Part shown: one piece after another, positions 11,243-14,773 of the stretch | Position numbering within the stretch: position 1 is the stretch's first letter | How the letters are laid out: each line of letters starts with the position of its first letter | Source of the DNA: Pseudomonadota bacterium | Lineage (GTDB): Bacteria; Pseudomonadota; Gammaproteobacteria; Burkholderiales; JABEVD01 | Direction of reading: 5' to 3' | DNA: 14,773 nucleotides | Assembly: GCA_021811205.1 (NCBI GenBank) | Contig: JAJZPK010000044.1 | Coordinates: 1 to 14,773, forward strand | Notes under the pieces: model-generated | Database searches by the model: none | Told to the model about the DNA's origin: nothing | What the model saw: the letters and a program-made list of their open reading frames with translations, nothing else | Translations under genes and position numbers: made by a program

Positions 11243-13297
11243 ATGGATATTCTTTCAGGACTGAATCCGGAGCAGACTGAAGCCGTCACCCTTCCCCACC
11301 GTTCCGCCCTGATTCTGGCGGGCGCGGGCAGCGGCAAGACCCGCGTACTCACTTCGCGCATCGCCTATCTCATCCAGAAGCGCGGCGCTTCCCCCTTTGA
11401 AATTCTCGCCGTCACCTTCACCAACAAGGCGGCAAGGGAAATGATGGCGCGCATCTCGGCCATGCTGCCGATCAGCATCAGGGGAATGTGGATAGGCACC
11501 TTTCATGGGCTTTGCAACAGGATGCTGCGCGCCCATCACAAGGATGCAGGGCTTCCGGAGACTTTCCAGATCCTGGACAGCTCCGACCAGCTCTCGATGA
11601 TCAAGCGCGTCGTGAAGAACCTCAACATAGACGACGAGAAATATCCGCCCAAGGAACTGCAGCACTTCATCAACGGCAACAAGGAAGAAGGCCTGAGACC
11701 TCACGATCTCACGACCTACGACACCTTTTCCCGCACGCGCCAGCAGATATTCGAGGCCTACGAAGCGCAGTGCAACCGGGAAGGCGCGGTCGATTTCGCA
11801 GAACTTCTGCTGAGATGCTACGAGCTGTTGAAGCGCAACGAGCTCGTCCGAGAGCATTACAGGAACCGCTTCAAGCACATCCTGATCGACGAATTTCAGG
11901 ACACGAACCGGCTCCAGTACAAGTGGATCAAGCTGCTCGCAGGCTCGGACACCTCCGTGTTCGCCGTCGGCGACGACGACCAGTCCATCTATGCATTCAG
12001 GGGCGCAAACACGGGCAACATGCTCGAATTCGAACGCGACTTCAAAGTCGACGACGTCATCAAGCTCGAGCAGAATTACCGCTCCCACGGCAACATCCTG
12101 GATGCGGCCAACGCCGTGATCCGCCACAACACCGCCAGAATGGGAAAGAATCTCTGGACGAGCGATGCAGGAGGGGAAAAGCTGCGCTTCTACCAGGCGC
12201 CAACCGACCTTCTTGAGGCCGAATACATCGTCGAGGAAATCGCTTCGCTCGCCCGAGAAGGCGTGTCCTTGAGCGACATCGCACTGCTCTACCGCTCGAA
12301 CGCCCAATCGCGCGTGCTCGAACATGCGCTCTTCAATGCCAATCTTCCCTACCGGGTCTACGGAGGCCTGCGCTTCTTCGAACGCCAGGAGATCAAGCAT
12401 GCGCTCGCCTACCTGAGGCTCGTCCACAGCTTTGACGACGACGGCGCATTCCTGAGGATCGTCAATTTCCCGGCAAGAGGCATCGGGGCGAAGACGATAG
12501 AGTCGCTCCAATCCGATGCGGGAAGCGCGAGCCTCTGGACGAAGGCACACGACAGGAACAGGAAGCTCGACGAATTCGTGAATCTCGTCGAATCGATGAA
12601 ACAGGCTGTTTCCGGCGCGCCATTGCCCGAAATGGTCGAGACCGTGATCGAGATGAGCGGCCTCAAGTCGCATTACCTCAACGACAAGGACGGCGAAGAC
12701 AGGCTGGAAAACCTGGGCGAACTCGTCAACGCGGCCGCGCTATTCGAATCCGAGGGAGACCCGCTCGTCGAATTCCTGTCGCATGCAGCGCTTGAGGCGG
12801 GCGAGCGGCAGAGCGGCGAAGGAGAAGAAGCTGTCCAGCTGATGACCGTGCATTCCGCCAAGGGGCTGGAATTCCATTCGGTATTTTTGAGCGGGCTGGA
12901 AGAAGGGCTATTCCCCCACAGCAACAGCAGGAACGATGCGGGCGGCCTGGAAGAAGAACGGCGCCTGATGTATGTCGCCATGACTCGCGCAAGAAGAAGG
13001 CTTTACCTGAGCTGCGCGCAAAGCAGGATGCTGCACGGCCAGACCAACTACAACATTCCTTCACGCTTCCTGAAGGAAATCCCGGAGGAACTCGTCCAGC
13101 CGATCGGCTATGTCGAGGAACGCGCCCCGGCATTCGAGAAGAAATCGCCATACAGGATCGGGGCCAACGTCTTCCATCCAAAATTCGGCGAAGGCGTTGT
13201 GCTCGCCTGCGAAGGGATGGACCAGGTTCAGGTCAATTTCAGGCGCGCGGGAACGAAGTGGCTGGCGCTGGAATACGCGAACCTGATCGCGATCTAG
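11243..13297 (+). CDS. uvrD: ATP-dependent DNA helicase UvrD/PcrA
   Basis: This is a superfamily 1A 3'-5' DNA helicase that acts in nucleotide excision and mismatch repair and clears stalled RNA polymerase. At 684 residues it is a little shorter than E. coli UvrD (720). The motifs appear in order: Q-motif NPEQ (8-11), Walker A AGAGSGKT (26-33), TFTNKAA, Walker B/motif II DEFQD (216-220), DDQSIYAFRGA, QNYRSHGNIL, motif V TVHSAKGLEF near 535-544, LEEGLFPH, and motif VI RLMYVAMTRARRRLYL. The last 48 residues (637-684) form the Tudor-like domain with FHPKFGEGVV, which in PcrA/UvrD contacts RNA polymerase. This separates it from Rep, though Rep remains the alternative. No clear ribosome binding site precedes the ATG. 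It is probably transcribed with prkB unless the intervening hairpin stops most transcripts. Confidence 0.95.
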   Translation: MDILSGLNPEQTEAVTLPHRSALILAGAGSGKTRVLTSRIAYLIQKRGASPFEILAVTFTNKAAREMMARISAMLPISIRGMWIGTFHGLCNRMLRAHHKDAGLPETFQILDSSDQLSMIKRVVKNLNIDDEKYPPKELQHFINGNKEEGLRPHDLTTYDTFSRTRQQIFEAYEAQCNREGAVDFAELLLRCYELLKRNELVREHYRNRFKHILIDEFQDTNRLQYKWIKLLAGSDTSVFAVGDDDQSIYAFRGANTGNMLEFERDFKVDDVIKLEQNYRSHGNILDAANAVIRHNTARMGKNLWTSDAGGEKLRFYQAPTDLLEAEYIVEEIASLAREGVSLSDIALLYRSNAQSRVLEHALFNANLPYRVYGGLRFFERQEIKHALAYLRLVHSFDDDGAFLRIVNFPARGIGAKTIESLQSDAGSASLWTKAHDRNRKLDEFVNLVESMKQAVSGAPLPEMVETVIEMSGLKSHYLNDKDGEDRLENLGELVNAAALFESEGDPLVEFLSHAALEAGERQSGEGEEAVQLMTVHSAKGLEFHSVFLSGLEEGLFPHSNSRNDAGGLEEERRLMYVAMTRARRRLYLSCAQSRMLHGQTNYNIPSRFLKEIPEELVQPIGYVEERAPAFEKKSPYRIGANVFHPKFGEGVVLACEGMDQVQVNFRRAGTKWLALEYANLIAI

Positions 13298-13303
13298 ACC
13301 CTC

Positions 13304-14022
<719 letters not shown>

Positions 14023-14053
14023 CAGACATTCAAACCCGGGACTCGATATGACA

Positions 14054-14072
14054 GCCGATAATAAAGATCGGC
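14054..14072. repeat. Short inverted repeat in the convergent intergenic region
   Basis: GCCGAT at 14054-14059 and ATCGGC at 14067-14072 can pair around a seven-base A-rich loop. It lies 31 bases past the stop of the VOC gene, with a run of five T starting 13 bases further on. Stem and spacing are too poor for a standard intrinsic terminator, though it may add to transcription ending between the convergent genes. Confidence 0.3.
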
Positions 14073-14097
14073 ATCAGCTGGCAGATTTTTGATATGG

Positions 14098-14123
14098 GAT
14101 CAGGCTTTCTGGAAAGCCTGATC
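14098..14123. terminator. Perfect 12-base inverted repeat between convergent VOC gene and xerC
   Basis: GATCAGGCTTTC, TG, GAAAGCCTGATC are exact complements, giving a long stem with a tight loop. The xerC stop codon (14122-14124) overlaps its right arm. It sits where plus-strand transcripts from the ABM/VOC genes meet minus-strand xerC transcripts, so a bidirectional terminator is the simplest reading. Neither side has a clean U-tract: the plus strand continues ACTTCTTCTT and the minus strand CCATATC. Confidence 0.55.
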
Positions 14124-14773
14124 ACTTCTTCTTCGACCTGGGATGCGCCGCGTCGTAGATCTTGGCCAGATGCTGGAAATCGAGATGGGTGTAGACCTGG
14201 GTGGTCGAGATGCTGGCATGCCCGAGCATTTCCTGCACCGCCCTCAAATCCCCTGATGACTGAAGCACGTGGGAAGCGAAGGAATGCCTCAGCATGTGCG
14301 GATGGACATGCTGAGGCATGCCCTGCTTGACCCCCCATTCGCTGATCCTGTACTGGATCGCGCGCTGGCCGATGGGGCGTCCGCCTCTGCCCAGGAAAAG
14401 CGCGCGCTCTCCATCCTTGACAAGATTTTCCCGCTCCTTCATCCATCTATCGACCGCATCGATCGCCATTTTCCCGACGGGCACCACCCTCGTCTTGTTC
14501 CCCTTTCCGGTTACGCGCACCGTGCCGTCCTCGAGATCGATGTCGCCGAGACGGAGCTGCTTCAGCTCCGTAAGCCTGAGTCCGGAGGAATAGAAAAGCT
14601 CGAACATGGCCTTGTCGCGCAGCGCCAATGCGTCATCCTGATCAATGGCAAGGAAACGGTTCGCCTCGTCAGGGGACAAGGCTTCGGGCAGATTCTTGGG
14701 GGATTTCGGCGGGCGGAGGCTGGCTGCGGGATTGTGCGCATGACCGTGATCGCGAACCAGATAGGAGAAAAAG
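14122..14773 (-). CDS. xerC: Tyrosine recombinase XerC (5' end off window)
   Basis: XerC works with XerD at the dif site to resolve chromosome dimers, directed by FtsK at the septum. The frame is open to the right edge, giving about 216 residues. Roughly the first 85-90 residues of the core-binding domain are missing. The visible part starts in FFSYLVRDHG, passes through NPAASLRPPKSPKNLPEAL and covers the whole catalytic domain. The catalytic arginine is in SSGLRLTEL, the lysine in the GKGNKTR hairpin, and the HxxR pair in HPHMLRHSF. The second histidine is in LGHASIS and the nucleophilic tyrosine in TTQVYTHLDF. The C-terminus IYDAAHPRSKKK is typical of XerC in Betaproteobacteria, which argues against a phage or integron integrase. 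The TTG at 14679 is internal, not the real start. Confidence 0.95.
   Translation of the reverse strand, partial: FFSYLVRDHGHAHNPAASLRPPKSPKNLPEALSPDEANRFLAIDQDDALALRDKAMFELFYSSGLRLTELKQLRLGDIDLEDGTVRVTGKGNKTRVVPVGKMAIDAVDRWMKERENLVKDGERALFLGRGGRPIGQRAIQYRISEWGVKQGMPQHVHPHMLRHSFASHVLQSSGDLRAVQEMLGHASISTTQVYTHLDFQHLAKIYDAAHPRSKKK

Noticed and set aside
11255..12673. Minus-strand open frame of 472 codons opposite uvrD
   Set aside because: It is a shadow of the helicase gene, which has every SF1 motif. The antisense translation is low-complexity and matches no family I recognise.
14122..14773. Possible phage or genomic-island integrase
   Set aside because: The sequence around HPHMLRHSFASHVLQSSGDL and the C-terminal IYDAAHPR are those of housekeeping XerC. 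No attachment-site repeat, tRNA or cargo genes lie nearby.

Overview
The window reads as chromosomal core DNA from an autotrophic betaproteobacterium. A Nitrosomonadales-type organism is my best guess, for three reasons. The order leuS-lptE-holA-proA is typical of Betaproteobacteria. The dihydrolipoyl dehydrogenase carries its own N-terminal lipoyl domain. A proteobacterial Calvin-cycle phosphoribulokinase is present. No rRNA, tRNA, CRISPR array, transposase or phage gene was found, and there is no gene-free stretch longer than about 140 bases.

Left part (1-10179, minus strand): six tightly packed genes, read right to left, form one probable operon. They are leuS (leucyl-tRNA synthetase), lptE (LPS-assembly lipoprotein), holA (clamp-loader delta subunit), proA (proline synthesis), lpdA (lipoyl-domain dihydrolipoyl dehydrogenase) and a very large FAD/Fe-S oxidoreductase of the DUF3683 type, whose C-terminus runs off the left edge. 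Spacings are 1-28 bases or short overlaps. The first four genes are the usual housekeeping string. The last two are redox enzymes added at the 3' end, and the other pyruvate dehydrogenase subunits are not in view.

Middle (10180-10315): a divergent control region of 136 bases. It holds a TATAAT -10 box for leuS, a strong ribosome binding site for the phosphoribulokinase gene and a spaced GACAGG/CCTGTC inverted repeat.

Right part (10316-14022, plus strand): phosphoribulokinase, an intergenic palindrome, a UvrD/PcrA helicase, then two small genes overlapping by four bases (an ABM-fold monooxygenase-like protein and a VOC/glyoxalase-fold protein). Convergent to these, and running off the right edge, is the C-terminal catalytic part of the XerC recombinase. 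Its stop codon lies inside a perfect 12-base inverted repeat.

Overall this is mostly ordinary housekeeping DNA. I see no convincing undescribed multi-gene system. The points most worth checking are the pairing of the lipoyl-E3 with the giant flavo-Fe-S dehydrogenase, a LeuRS lacking the insertion that precedes KMSKS in E. coli, the codon bias of the phosphoribulokinase gene, and the two intergenic palindromes.
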